From NCBI GenBank assembly GCA_002011745.1, contig MTOU01000017.1, positions 1 to 64,000 of the forward strand: a DNA stretch of 64,000 bases. The letters run 5' to 3'. A program made the translations under genes and the position numbers. The notes under the pieces are model-generated. The model made no database searches and was not told the DNA's origin. It saw only the letters and a program-made list of their open reading frames with translations. This stretch comes from Nitrospirae bacterium JdFR-85 (lineage in GTDB: Bacteria; Nitrospirota; Thermodesulfovibrionia; Thermodesulfovibrionales; JdFR-85). Positions 39,183 to 48,162 of the stretch are shown piece after piece; position 1 is the stretch's first letter; each line of letters begins with the position of its first letter.

Positions 39183-40036
39183 TTCAACTTATTCAGTGTG
39201 TCTTCCAGTTCTTTAAATGAGGGTTTCTCCTTTTCTGGTATAGCCCTTCTACCAAATTCCACAGCTATCTGAGGAGCTGATCCACCCACAAAGGCAACAA
39301 TTGCAACCTTCACTACTTGGAAAGGGACAGAACTATCTCTTGCTATATGCTCGAGATTTATTGAGACTGGTCCTACAAAGCCATAGCAAAGTAGAACACC
39401 CATAAAGGTTCCTACAAGAGCGGCACCAATACTATGGCCAAGTACCGAAGGTGGCTGATCAATCTTTCCCATTGTTAACACAACACCAAGTACAGCCGCA
39501 ACAATACCAAGCCCAGGCAGGGCATCAGCCACCTTTGCTATACTTAAAGATGGAATCATCGCCTCTTTATGCTCTGTCTCTATCTCCACATCCATTAAAC
39601 TATCCAATTCATGAGAGGGAATATTCGCTGTTACTATAACCTTTAAATTATCTGAAATAAAGTTAACAAGCTCATGATTTGAGATCACCTTCTTATATTT
39701 ATTAAACAGAGGGCTCTTAGAAGGGTTCTCTACATCAGCCTCTAAGGCAACTACACCTTCTTTTCTCGCTTTTGAGAATAACTGATAGAGTAACGAAAGA
39801 AGTTCAAGATAAAAAGTCTTATCAGGAGGCTTCCATTTAAATATTTGTAATATCCCCTTTTTTATCACCAGAGAAAGAATTTTTGGTGGAGAGGCTATTA
39901 TAAATCCTCCTATAGCAGCTCCACCTATGATTACTATTTCTGCAGGTTGTATAAGCACATGTAGATTACCCTTTTCAAGAAGAAAACCACCAATAACAGA
40001 GACAAAGACAATTATAGCACCTATAATAACAAACAT
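39179..40036 (-). CDS. motA: Flagellar motor stator protein MotA (first pair)
   Basis: 285 residues, the length of E. coli-type MotA, with four membrane helices. Key parts: MFVIIGAIIVFVSVIGGFLLEKGNLHVLIQPAE, the conserved PALGIVAAVLGVVLTMG-type stretch (ADALPGLGIVAAVLGVVLTM) and ALVGTFMGVLLCYGFVGP. The cytoplasmic loop between helices 2 and 3 holds the charged residues that touch FliG. Paired with the downstream motB by a four-base overlap. Confidence 0.93.
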   Translation of the reverse strand: MFVIIGAIIVFVSVIGGFLLEKGNLHVLIQPAEIVIIGGAAIGGFIIASPPKILSLVIKKGILQIFKWKPPDKTFYLELLSLLYQLFSKARKEGVVALEADVENPSKSPLFNKYKKVISNHELVNFISDNLKVIVTANIPSHELDSLMDVEIETEHKEAMIPSLSIAKVADALPGLGIVAAVLGVVLTMGKIDQPPSVLGHSIGAALVGTFMGVLLCYGFVGPVSINLEHIARDSSVPFQVVKVAIVAFVGGSAPQIAVEFGRRAIPEKEKPSFKELEDTLNKLK

Positions 40037-40039
40037 AAT

Positions 40040-41518
40040 TTACTCACTCTTTTTTAAAATCTCCTGTGTAGTAGGAATTTCTATCGTAAGAATTGCACCA
40101 CCAGAGGGAGCATTTTCAGCCCAGATCTCTCCACCATGCTCTGTCACAATACTATGGGATATGGACAATCCAAGTCCTGTACCTACCCCTACAGGTTTTG
40201 TTGTAAAAAAGGGCTCAAATATTTTCTGTAGTAAATCTTCAGGAATACCCGGACCATTGTCAATCACCTTTATAATCACCTTTTTTCTGCCTGCATCATA
40301 CTCTGTTATAAACACTATCTTTCCATTTTCTATGTTGTTGTATACAATTGCCTGTTCTGCATTTATAAGAATATTTAATATCACTTCCTGCATCTGCTGA
40401 GGATCCACAAATACGCTCGGAATATTCCCAAACTTCTTCACCACCTCAATATTGTGTTTTCTTATCCAATAACCTCTCAGCTCTATCGCCCTTTCAATAA
40501 TACTATTCATCGATTCAAGGCTTTTCATTGGTTTTCTCTGTCTTGAAAAGGTGAGGAGATTATCCACTATCCTTTTACATCTGTCCGCACTATGCAGAAT
40601 CTTCTTAAGGGCATCTTTTATCCAGTCTTCTGTTGTTTTGGTCAGTAGTATCTCGGCATAGGCTATTACACCTGTCAATGGATTATTTATCTCATGTGCA
40701 ACTCCTGACACGAGTTGCCCTAATGCTGTAAGTTTGTCAGTATAATAGAGGTGTTCCTTCAATCGTTTTATCTCTGTAACATCCTTCATATAATGCACAG
40801 TAAATATCTCCTCTTCTTCATATAATGGATATACAGTTATCTGATATGTCCTGTTATCCTTCAGTTTTTCGTATGTATATGGTTTCTGGGTCGAAGTCAC
40901 TACTTCCTTCGGACAACTGTTTTTCATCTTACAGTTAAATACCTCATAACATTTCTTTCCGATTACCTCTTTTGGTGTCTTTTTCAGATAATTGACAAGG
41001 GCAAGATTTGTTTTAATAATATTAAAATCATTATCAATCACATAAACATAATCAGTAATTGCGTCTACAATCGCCATCCATTGTCTTCTGCTCTCAATAA
41101 TCAGCTCCTCTTTCCTCCTTCTCTTTCTATCTTTTTCAAACTTTGAGATAACATAGGCAATAAAAAATGATAAGGCTTCTAAATCTGTTAATCTTTTTAA
41201 CCAGATATACACTTCTTCTTTTATTAATTCTTCTATTGGTGCTTTTTCCTCTGTTATCATAATTACAGGAACCTGTACTTCTCTTTGCTTCAACTCTTCC
41301 ATAAACTCTTGCCAAGACATATCACCAAGGGCCTGTTCTATAAGTACTATCTTTACAGGGTCCTTTTCTATCGTTTTAAGTCCCTCCCTGCCTGTAGCAG
41401 TATAATTTATTTTTAATTCTAACCCGTATTTACTCAACAGGCTCTGAATAGTTTCAAGGTCAATTCTGTCTTTAAGAATGGCTAAAAGGCACTCCCTTTT
41501 TCCGTAGCCATCAATCAT
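40040..41518 (-). CDS. Cytoplasmic histidine kinase with pseudo-receiver and PAS domain
   Basis: 492 residues: an N-terminal receiver-like fold in which the phosphorylated Asp position is Glu (IVLIEQALGDM), a PAS domain (about residues 145-250) with a Cys-rich loop (KKCYEVFNCKMKNSCP), then a HisKA/HATPase core (GVAHEINNPLTGVIAYAEILL; NILINAEQAI; DNGPGIPEDLL; GTGLGLSISHSIV). No membrane helices. The cysteine cluster could bind metal or sense redox. It sits between two stator pairs, so a motility role is likely; partner regulator could be one of the NtrC-type proteins or the receiver at 45190-45768. Confidence 0.88.
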   Translation of the reverse strand: MIDGYGKRECLLAILKDRIDLETIQSLLSKYGLELKINYTATGREGLKTIEKDPVKIVLIEQALGDMSWQEFMEELKQREVQVPVIMITEEKAPIEELIKEEVYIWLKRLTDLEALSFFIAYVISKFEKDRKRRRKEELIIESRRQWMAIVDAITDYVYVIDNDFNIIKTNLALVNYLKKTPKEVIGKKCYEVFNCKMKNSCPKEVVTSTQKPYTYEKLKDNRTYQITVYPLYEEEEIFTVHYMKDVTEIKRLKEHLYYTDKLTALGQLVSGVAHEINNPLTGVIAYAEILLTKTTEDWIKDALKKILHSADRCKRIVDNLLTFSRQRKPMKSLESMNSIIERAIELRGYWIRKHNIEVVKKFGNIPSVFVDPQQMQEVILNILINAEQAIVYNNIENGKIVFITEYDAGRKKVIIKVIDNGPGIPEDLLQKIFEPFFTTKPVGVGTGLGLSISHSIVTEHGGEIWAENAPSGGAILTIEIPTTQEILKKSE

Positions 41519-41521
41519 TCT

Positions 41522-42211
41522 TTACCCCCTCTTTAAAAATATAATCTCTACTCTCCTGTTTTTTGCTCTTCCCTCCGCAGTTGTGTTCGGAGCCACAGGT
41601 CTGTACTGTCCATATCCAGCTACTGAGAATCGAGAAGGATCAATAGATTTGTCTTTAAGTAGATACATCAGAACACTGGTTGCCCTTGCAACAGATAGCT
41701 CCCAGTTAGAAGAGTATTTAGCATTTCTAATAGGAACATTGTCTGTATGTCCTTCTATTACTATATCATTTTTTGTTCTCTTTATAATTGATGCCACAGC
41801 TGAAAGAATAGGTTTACATTCATCCTTGATCTCTGCAGAACCACTCTCAAAAATCACAGAATCAGGAAATACCACTCTTACCCCTTTCTCCTCTACTATT
41901 ACATTAATACCCCTCATGCCTGCAGATTCTTCAATCACCTCTTTTAGGTCTTCTCCAATCTGAAGAAGCTCACTCTCTACAGGCTTAATACTCTCAATCA
42001 CTGCTATTCCAGTCTGGGGAGCTGTTTTAAAGGCTGCCCTTACTGAGCCTGTAAACATCTCAAGTTTACCCCTGTCTACGTGACTGATGGCATACATGGT
42101 GGTAAAGAAAGCAAACAGTAGGGTGATAAAATCCGCATAGGATATCACCCATCTGTCAGGATTATCAGCTGCTCCTGGCTCTAAATCCTGTTTATGCTCT
42201 TTCTTATCCAT
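41522..42211 (-). CDS. motB: Second MotB-type stator protein
   Basis: 229 residues with one membrane helix carrying the channel aspartate (DRWVISYADFITLLFAFFTTMYAIS) and an OmpA-like domain (DIVIEGHTDNVPIRNAKYSSNWELSVARA...AEGRAKNRRVEIIFL). The sequence class resembles MotD/PomB- or MotS-like proteins rather than E. coli MotB, so the ion used may differ from the first pair. It lies four bases after its MotA-type partner. Confidence 0.9.
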   Translation of the reverse strand: MDKKEHKQDLEPGAADNPDRWVISYADFITLLFAFFTTMYAISHVDRGKLEMFTGSVRAAFKTAPQTGIAVIESIKPVESELLQIGEDLKEVIEESAGMRGINVIVEEKGVRVVFPDSVIFESGSAEIKDECKPILSAVASIIKRTKNDIVIEGHTDNVPIRNAKYSSNWELSVARATSVLMYLLKDKSIDPSRFSVAGYGQYRPVAPNTTAEGRAKNRRVEIIFLKRG

Positions 42212-42215
42212 TTCT

Positions 42216-42959
42216 TTAGCTCCTCACATGTGTTCTCAACAATTGTTCTATATAATAGGGATTCTTTCCCGCCTGTATTGCAAGAATTCCCTTTATTATC
42301 ATCTCTCTTAAAGATATCTCTTCTTCCAGTCTATTGAGTATCTTCTTTGATACTGGCAGAAGAAGAATATTGGCTGAACCAACACCATAGATAGTGGATA
42401 CAAAGGCAACTGCTATACCGGCTCCGAGTTTAGAGGGTTCTGCTAGGTTTTCCATCACATGGATAAGCCCCAGAACAGCCCCTATGATTCCTATTGTAGG
42501 AGCAAAGCCTCCTGCTGTTTCAAAGACCTTTGCAATTCTTCTCTTCTGCTCAGCGTAAACCGCATTTTCTTGATACATTATATCCTTCAACATATCAGAG
42601 GGTATACCATCTACTGCAAGATTTAAGGCTTTTTTGAAAAAGGGGTCTTCTATAGATTGTATCTCTGCCTCAAGAGCCATAACCCCATGTTTTCGCGTTA
42701 TGGTAGAACACTTAAGAATCTCATTTATATAATACTCAGGGTCAATTCTGTCTTCACCAAAAACCTCTTTCAATGCTGCCACAGCACCAAATATATCCTT
42801 CAAAGGGTAACTTAACATTGTTGCCCCTAAGGTCCCTCCAAAAACGATTACAGCTGCTGTTGGCTGAAGAATAGAAGATGACTTACCTCCCTCCAGTATA
42901 TTTCCACCGAAAATTGCAACAATTCCTAAAAAGATACCTATGACCGTAGAGAAGTTCAT
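42216..42959 (-). CDS. motA: Second MotA-type stator protein
   Basis: 247 residues with four predicted helices, shorter than the first MotA and of the MotC/PomA/MotP subclass: IGIFLGIVAIFGGNILEGG, PTAAVIVFGGTLGATMLSYPL, GFAPTIGIIGAVLGLIHVMENL and GAGIAVAFVSTIYGVGSANILLLPV. This subclass includes both H+ and Na+ users. It overlaps the preceding PilZ gene by four bases, so it is translated with a c-di-GMP effector. Confidence 0.9.
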   Translation of the reverse strand: MNFSTVIGIFLGIVAIFGGNILEGGKSSSILQPTAAVIVFGGTLGATMLSYPLKDIFGAVAALKEVFGEDRIDPEYYINEILKCSTITRKHGVMALEAEIQSIEDPFFKKALNLAVDGIPSDMLKDIMYQENAVYAEQKRRIAKVFETAGGFAPTIGIIGAVLGLIHVMENLAEPSKLGAGIAVAFVSTIYGVGSANILLLPVSKKILNRLEEEISLREMIIKGILAIQAGKNPYYIEQLLRTHVRS

Positions 42960-43729
42960 ATCTTCTCTTCCACCTCTTTCCTTTTCCGTAAGATTTCTCT
43001 CTGTTTATCAAAGGCATATCTCAGTATTATCTCACGTACAGTCTCCTCAGTTTCTGAAAAATCAATTGCTACTTCATACTTGCCTTCTTCAAGCTCATTT
43101 ATTCTTACTACTTCTCCGTACAACAGAAGACCAGTGGTTGGACACGTAGGAAGAAGCATTTTTACCTCTACTGTATCACCTACAGAAACTTGCTCAGAGG
43201 TCTGAAACCTTGCCCCTACAGCACTTAAATTCACCTTTACAGGTGGAGCATTTATCAGTTCCTCATCTTCTATCTGTAATTTCTCTAAAATCATGGATAA
43301 TTTTGTATTAATCTCAAGTAGAATCTGCCATAGTCTTGGATTAATAGAGCTATCTGGTGGCTCCTCTGGTAGGATCACTGCAGAACTCATAAAAACTCTT
43401 GATCTACAAGGGGTCTCTTTATCAACCCTTTTGATAATTATAGGTATTACATCATCTATTCTAAAATATCGCCTTCTCTCTGTGGATATTAACTCCAGTT
43501 TCATATTATTCTCCTTTACCTCCTTAATCCTTGTATAGTATTTATTCCATCCATTGGTATCTTGAACTACAATTACCACTGTCTCGTCTACATTAAGCTC
43601 TGAGGGTCTTTCTAAAAGCTCAAGCATAATATGTTCATTATCCCAAGAACGGACAATCGCATCATATCTCCTTTTTTCATCCGGTAATACAGAGTAATAG
43701 ACCCTCTCCTCACTTTTCTTGAATTTCAT
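42956..43729 (-). CDS. YcgR-like PilZ protein, probable flagellar brake
   Basis: 257 residues with an N-terminal YcgR/PilZN-like beta domain (residues about 1-90) and a C-terminal PilZ domain whose c-di-GMP sites are RRRYFRID (near residue 90) and NLSAVGARF (near residue 170). An unusual helical stretch (about 120-160) separates them. ATG 43729 follows AGAGGTGG; GTG 43738 is the alternative. It overlaps the HD-GYP gene upstream by 20 bases and motA downstream by four, so c-di-GMP breakdown, sensing and stator are tied in one operon. Confidence 0.87.
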   Translation of the reverse strand: MKFKKSEERVYYSVLPDEKRRYDAIVRSWDNEHIMLELLERPSELNVDETVVIVVQDTNGWNKYYTRIKEVKENNMKLELISTERRRYFRIDDVIPIIIKRVDKETPCRSRVFMSSAVILPEEPPDSSINPRLWQILLEINTKLSMILEKLQIEDEELINAPPVKVNLSAVGARFQTSEQVSVGDTVEVKMLLPTCPTTGLLLYGEVVRINELEEGKYEVAIDFSETEETVREIILRYAFDKQREILRKRKEVEEKI

Positions 43730-45197
43730 AGTATCCACCTCTGCCTACAGGTGTCTGTAAGAAGGCCTTAACCACCTCTGGATCAAACTGTGTACCTGAA
43801 CATCTCTGGAGCTCTTTTATGGCTGCTGCATGAGATAAGGCTGCCCTGTAAGGTCTCGTAGAGGTCATCGCATCATAGGTATCTGCCACAGTAAGAATCT
43901 TTACAAGTAAGGGGATCTTATCACCTGTTAGTCCTAATGGATATCCATTACCATCGATCCTTTCATGATGCATAAGAATAAGGTCTTTTTCTGAAGTAAA
44001 CATTCTAAGAGGTCTAATAATACTCTCCCCTATAATAGGATGCCGTTTTATCTCATCCATCTCTTCCTCTGTTAACCTTGAAGGTTTCAAAAGTACTGTA
44101 TCCTTTACACCTATCTTTCCTATGTCATGTAGATATCCTCCAAATTGAATAATCTCTTTTTCTTCTTTACTTAATTTCATCACATCACATATCTGGAGCG
44201 CATAGTTTGTAACCCTTTCAGAATGATGCATAGTATAGGAATCTCTTGCCTCTATACTCACAACAAGAGACTTGAGGGTATTTATCAAAGTAGTATAGAA
44301 TATTTCATAAAGGGTATTATTTTCTATCCTGAGAGAAACCTTCTTTCCAAAAGTAATTGCAAGATATATCTCATCCTCTGTGAAGTTTACTGCTTCTATT
44401 TTGTTCGTAATACTCAGTAGTCCAAAGACCTCATTATTGGTGACAAGGGGTATAAGAAGGAGTTCTGTCTTCAACTTAGTCTCTGTAAAAGGATTTGTCT
44501 CTCCTGAAGGTATAACATGATATTCTTTGTCCTTTATCACCTTCTCTAATACACTCCCGGCAATAGGTATCTCCTTCTTTGTCTTACCTGTAGCACTTTT
44601 TATTCTTAAATAACCATTGCTGAGTATTCCGAAACAGACCTCATTGGCAGTAAGAAGTCTTGATGCCATAAATACAATCCTCTCGTATATTTCGTTGTTA
44701 TCATAGAGTTCATCTAACTCTGTACTGACCGACTGAAGAATAGCTATCTCTTCTAACCTTTTTACTACTTCCTTATACAGTTCATTTACAGACACTGCAT
44801 TACCTCCTGAAGAAATTCCTCTTAAGAGCATTCTCTCTCTTAACAATCTCTCTATGGTTGTTTTAATCTGTTCGGATTTAAAGGGTTTTGTGATAAAATC
44901 TTTTGCTCCTTCTCTTATTGCATCAACCGCATCCTCTAAGGTTGGATAACCAGTTATAATTGCTACAGGTGTTAGAGGAGAAATAGATTTTACTTCTCTC
45001 AAGAACTCCAATCCATCCATTTTTGGCATATTGAGATCTGTGAAGATTAGATCATATTTGGTGTTATTGAGCTTTCTTAATCCCTCTACACCATCCACTG
45101 CAATGTCTGAACAGAAACCAAGGCTGTCTACTATCTGAGAAAGAACATCTCTCACTACAGGATCATCATCAATTATCAGTATCTTGGGTTTATCCAT
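43710..45197 (-). CDS. Response regulator with GAF and HD-GYP domains, c-di-GMP phosphodiesterase
   Basis: 495 residues. An intact receiver (LIIDDDPVV; phospho-Asp in LIFTDLNMPKMDG) is followed by a GAF domain (about 150-290) and an HD-GYP domain with the catalytic motifs GYLHDIGKIGV, HHERIDGNGYPLGL and VADTYDAMTSTRPYR. It should hydrolyse c-di-GMP when phosphorylated or when the GAF domain binds a ligand. AAAGGAG precedes the ATG. It overlaps the preceding receiver gene by eight bases and the PilZ gene by 20. Confidence 0.92.
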   Translation of the reverse strand: MDKPKILIIDDDPVVRDVLSQIVDSLGFCSDIAVDGVEGLRKLNNTKYDLIFTDLNMPKMDGLEFLREVKSISPLTPVAIITGYPTLEDAVDAIREGAKDFITKPFKSEQIKTTIERLLRERMLLRGISSGGNAVSVNELYKEVVKRLEEIAILQSVSTELDELYDNNEIYERIVFMASRLLTANEVCFGILSNGYLRIKSATGKTKKEIPIAGSVLEKVIKDKEYHVIPSGETNPFTETKLKTELLLIPLVTNNEVFGLLSITNKIEAVNFTEDEIYLAITFGKKVSLRIENNTLYEIFYTTLINTLKSLVVSIEARDSYTMHHSERVTNYALQICDVMKLSKEEKEIIQFGGYLHDIGKIGVKDTVLLKPSRLTEEEMDEIKRHPIIGESIIRPLRMFTSEKDLILMHHERIDGNGYPLGLTGDKIPLLVKILTVADTYDAMTSTRPYRAALSHAAAIKELQRCSGTQFDPEVVKAFLQTPVGRGGYYEIQEK

Positions 45198-45768
45198 CTC
45201 CTTTAATAAGTCTCTCCTTTAGAATTTTTGCTTCTTCATCTGTCAGGATCTTCTTATCCTTTAACTTTTCTATTCTTTCAAGCCAATTGGTTATTATTTC
45301 AGCGTTATTACTTTTAGCAATACTATTTATTATCTCAATCTCTCGATAGGTCTTTCTCAAAAGTTCTCTTAGTTCCTTCAGTTCCTGAATTAACAGTGCT
45401 CTTTCAAATGCCTTGGTTGAGAGAAACACTATCTCTTCAACTTTAAAAGGCTTTGCAAGATAATCATATGCACCCTCTTTTATAACTTCTAATGCCACAT
45501 CAAGCGTCCCATATGCAGTAACAATAACCACCATTGTCTCAGGAGTGTTTTTTACTGTATATTTAAGCACTTCAATTCCGTCAGCACCTGGCATCCTCAA
45601 ATCAGTAATAACCAACTTTATGTCCTCAACCCTGAGTAAACCTATGGCTTCTATTCCATCTTTTGCAGTTACTACAGGATAACCTTCTCCCTTGAGGATA
45701 GAACTTATAGCATCCCGTGCTATATCATCATCATCCACCACAAGTATCTTAAAGTCTTCCTTCCTCAA
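45190..45768 (-). CDS. Receiver-domain protein with C-terminal helix
   Basis: 192 residues. The receiver has the acidic pocket (LVVDDDDIAR), phospho-Asp in LVITDLRMPGADG, Thr in VTAYG and Lys in LAKPF. No known output domain follows; the last 70 residues are charged helices (LLRKTYREIEIINSIAKSNN, LERIEKLKDKKILTDEEAKIL), perhaps for dimerisation or partner docking. The start is TTG 45768. Its position ahead of the HD-GYP gene suggests a phospho-relay partner. Confidence 0.87.
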   Translation of the reverse strand: MRKEDFKILVVDDDDIARDAISSILKGEGYPVVTAKDGIEAIGLLRVEDIKLVITDLRMPGADGIEVLKYTVKNTPETMVVIVTAYGTLDVALEVIKEGAYDYLAKPFKVEEIVFLSTKAFERALLIQELKELRELLRKTYREIEIINSIAKSNNAEIITNWLERIEKLKDKKILTDEEAKILKERLIKGDG

Positions 45769-45792
45769 TTTATTGACTCCCCAAGGGAAGTG

Positions 45793-45999
45793 CTACTGTT
45801 GTGCTGCCCCTACCCTCTTGATCTTCTCTAACACCTCTTTCTTGGTTTGTTCAAGCAGTTGTCTCTTTTTTGCCTCTGAAGAGATACTGACAATATCCTT
45901 CCGCTCTGTCTCCTTCTCAGAGCTACCAGAGGCTTTCAGCTTTGATATTCTGTTGTAAAGCTGTGTTATACTGTAAAATTGAAACGCTGAAATGGTCAT
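45793..45999 (-). CDS. Small charged protein of unknown function in the flagellar operon
   Basis: A 68-residue hydrophilic, helical protein (MTISAFQFYSITQLYNRISKL, IVSISSEAKKRQLLEQTKKE). ATG 45999 overlaps the fliS stop (ATGA) and is preceded by GGAAAGAG. The stretch DIVSISSEAKKRQL resembles part of FlgM, the anti-sigma-28 factor, but the flanking pattern is not convincing. Not recognised further. Confidence 0.6.
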   Translation of the reverse strand: MTISAFQFYSITQLYNRISKLKASGSSEKETERKDIVSISSEAKKRQLLEQTKKEVLEKIKRVGAAQQ

Positions 46000-46364
46000 T
46001 TTATCTCTTTCCAAGCACTTTTGAGAATTTGAAGAAGCTCTATCACATGCTCAATCTTCATAATATTGTTAGACACATTAGCAAAGGTCAGTTCCTGAAG
46101 CATGTAGAGGTAAAGACTTTCGAGATTTCTTGAAATCTCACCACCTATATCATGATTAAGAGAGTTTATAAGCTCTTCTATAATAGCAATCGCTCTTGAG
46201 AGATTCTCACATTTGCTCTCCTGATCATTAAACTTTATGGCATTCATCGATTTATCAAGATACTCCAGTGCTCCATCATACAGATGCAAGATCAGTTCGA
46301 GTGCAGACAGAGAAGTATTTACCATGGTAGCCTTATACGCATGCTCTATATACTGTACATTCAT
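45996..46364 (-). CDS. fliS: Flagellin export chaperone FliS
   Basis: 122 residues, all-helical. Family features: YIEHAYKATMVNTSLSALELILHLYDGALEYLDKS, and the C-terminal part ISRNLESLYLYMLQELTFANVSNN. It binds the flagellin C-terminus and prevents early polymerisation. It overlaps fliD by four bases and lies in the usual flaG-fliD-fliS order. Confidence 0.93.
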   Translation of the reverse strand: MNVQYIEHAYKATMVNTSLSALELILHLYDGALEYLDKSMNAIKFNDQESKCENLSRAIAIIEELINSLNHDIGGEISRNLESLYLYMLQELTFANVSNNIMKIEHVIELLQILKSAWKEIK

Positions 46365-47782
46365 TTCTGATCTCCTGTTATTCTGGATATATTACTCAAC
46401 TGTTGAGTAACATAGTTACTCTCACTTTGCAATTGTGAAAGTGTCTGTTCCAGAAGATAGAATCTCTTTCTTAAACTATCCTCAATCAGTTCAAGTCTCC
46501 TTTCTAAGGAGTCTCTTCTGTTAAGCAGATATCTCTTTGAACTTTCAAAACCTTCTCTCTTGTTAGGTATGATTGTAGATATATACTCATCAAGAACAGA
46601 ATAGACCGAATTTGCCATCTCATTAATTGTATTTATCACACTATCCGAATCCTCTGACAGTGCAGTATCGAGCGTTGAACTGTCCATCTGTAAGACCCCG
46701 CTTCTGTCATGGGTTATGCCCAAGGATGCAAGGGTTTTTCCATTATACGAATTTATGGTTATCTCCCTTAATGTATTCATTATCCTGTTGGTCAGACTTA
46801 CTCCATATAGAGGTCCCTTTCTTGTGAAATCTCCCTTTAAGTTTTTGATAGTATTGAAGACCTGATTGTATGCTGAAATAAAGGAGTTAAGTTTATTTTT
46901 CAGAACCTCGGTGTTTTCAGAAATAGTAAGACTTAATGTACTACCACTGCTGTCTTTTTTAAGGGTAATAGTAACTCCTGTTATAAGATCAGAAATGGTG
47001 TTAGATGCCCTTGTAACTGTGAGACCATCAACAACAAGCTCTGCATCCGCTGCCTGCATAGACTGGGACATCTGTTGGACACCTCCCACAGGGGTGCCAT
47101 TGCTGTCATAAGAGTCAGGATTAAAGGCAAGCCTGGAGAGTCCTAAGGAGTCGGTCTCTGCGGTTTCTTCAAAGACTCCATTGTTGTCTTCATCAATGAG
47201 TATCTGTATAGTATTAGATGCACCTGTATTATTGGATGTAATAATAAGTCTGTAGCCTGTTCCATCATTTACAATAGAGGCCCTCACTGGAGCACCTGAA
47301 CTATTAATAGCATCCCTTATCCCTGAAAGGGTATTATTTGAGGAATCAACTGTTATAGTTACAGGTGTACTGCTGCCTACCTGAATCTGTATCTTCTGGA
47401 TAGAGCTCTGTGACAGGTCTGCTACCGGGTCTGTATCTGAAGAAAATACTGTAGAGTAAAGGCTCTGTGCCTGGGCAATTCTATTTATTTTAATAGCATA
47501 TGTGGCCACTGTTGCGTCCTCGGTGGCAGTGGCTGTGAAGACTGACTCATCAGAAGAGGTGGCATTTCTGCCAATAAGCTCAGTGTTTTTCAATTCTGAA
47601 ACAGCATCCTTTAAAGAAGAGAGTGCACTTGCCAATGTGCCTAAGGAGCTTATTTTCTGCTCATAGTCATTAATTCTACCCTGTAGTCTTAAAAGAGGAA
47701 CCCTCTCCAGTTCCATCAACTTTGATACAAGCTCATCAAAATTTATTCCAGAAGTGATTCCTACTGAACTAATAAGAGACAT
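46361..47782 (-). CDS. fliD: Flagellar filament cap protein FliD
   Basis: 473 residues. The N-terminus (SLISSVGITSGINFDELVSKLMELERVPLLRLQGRI) and C-terminus (RDSLERRLELIEDSLRKRFYLLEQTLSQLQSESNYVTQQL) are the conserved coiled-coil ends of the cap protein; the middle is variable, with the FliD signature near SDLITGVTITLKK. It is exported without a cleaved signal and caps the growing filament. Two bases separate it from flaG. Confidence 0.94.
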   Translation of the reverse strand: MSLISSVGITSGINFDELVSKLMELERVPLLRLQGRINDYEQKISSLGTLASALSSLKDAVSELKNTELIGRNATSSDESVFTATATEDATVATYAIKINRIAQAQSLYSTVFSSDTDPVADLSQSSIQKIQIQVGSSTPVTITVDSSNNTLSGIRDAINSSGAPVRASIVNDGTGYRLIITSNNTGASNTIQILIDEDNNGVFEETAETDSLGLSRLAFNPDSYDSNGTPVGGVQQMSQSMQAADAELVVDGLTVTRASNTISDLITGVTITLKKDSSGSTLSLTISENTEVLKNKLNSFISAYNQVFNTIKNLKGDFTRKGPLYGVSLTNRIMNTLREITINSYNGKTLASLGITHDRSGVLQMDSSTLDTALSEDSDSVINTINEMANSVYSVLDEYISTIIPNKREGFESSKRYLLNRRDSLERRLELIEDSLRKRFYLLEQTLSQLQSESNYVTQQLSNISRITGDQK

Positions 47783-47784
47783 GC

Positions 47785-48111
47785 TTACACCTCTATATCA
47801 ATCAGATTCTTGATTGCCTTTTTTAGTTCTCTCACCATTGCTATATATTCTTCAGGTGGTATTTGGCGTATCACTTTTCCCTCACTGTCCACTATCTTGA
47901 TAACTACATTCCCATCCTTATCAACAGAAAAAAATGCTGTTGTCTTAAAGGGCATCTCTATGGTTTGAGAAGGATTTAAGTTTATATCTCTCTCTAAAGA
48001 CTTCTCTAAAGACTTCTCTGGTGCGGGGAGCTTATTTTGTGTTTCTAAAGATACTCCATCTCTCTTTCTATTAATTAAATGTCCTATTTTTATAAGCTTT
48101 ATTTCCATCAT
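47785..48111 (-). CDS. flaG: FlaG-family flagellar protein
   Basis: 108 residues ending in the FlaG domain (KTTAFFSVDKDGNVVIKIVDSEGKVIRQIPPEEYIAMVRELKKA). FlaG affects filament length in other bacteria. The N-terminal half is variable. The start is ATG 48111 or 48108 with no visible ribosome site, directly downstream of the flagellin terminator, so expression may depend on terminator read-through. Confidence 0.85.
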   Translation of the reverse strand: MMEIKLIKIGHLINRKRDGVSLETQNKLPAPEKSLEKSLERDINLNPSQTIEMPFKTTAFFSVDKDGNVVIKIVDSEGKVIRQIPPEEYIAMVRELKKAIKNLIDIEV

Positions 48112-48129
48112 AGTAATTTAAATTATTCT

Positions 48130-48153
48130 GGGAAGGGACTGAAGTCCCTTCCC
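48130..48153 (-). terminator. Hairpin terminator after flagellin
   Basis: GGGAAGGGAC (48130-48139) pairs perfectly with GTCCCTTCCC (48144-48153), with a four-base loop. On the minus strand it lies ten bases past the fliC stop and is followed by AGAATAATTT, not a pure T-run. It would separate abundant flagellin mRNA from the downstream operon by partial termination. Confidence 0.7.
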
Positions 48154-48162
48154 GTTGGCCTT

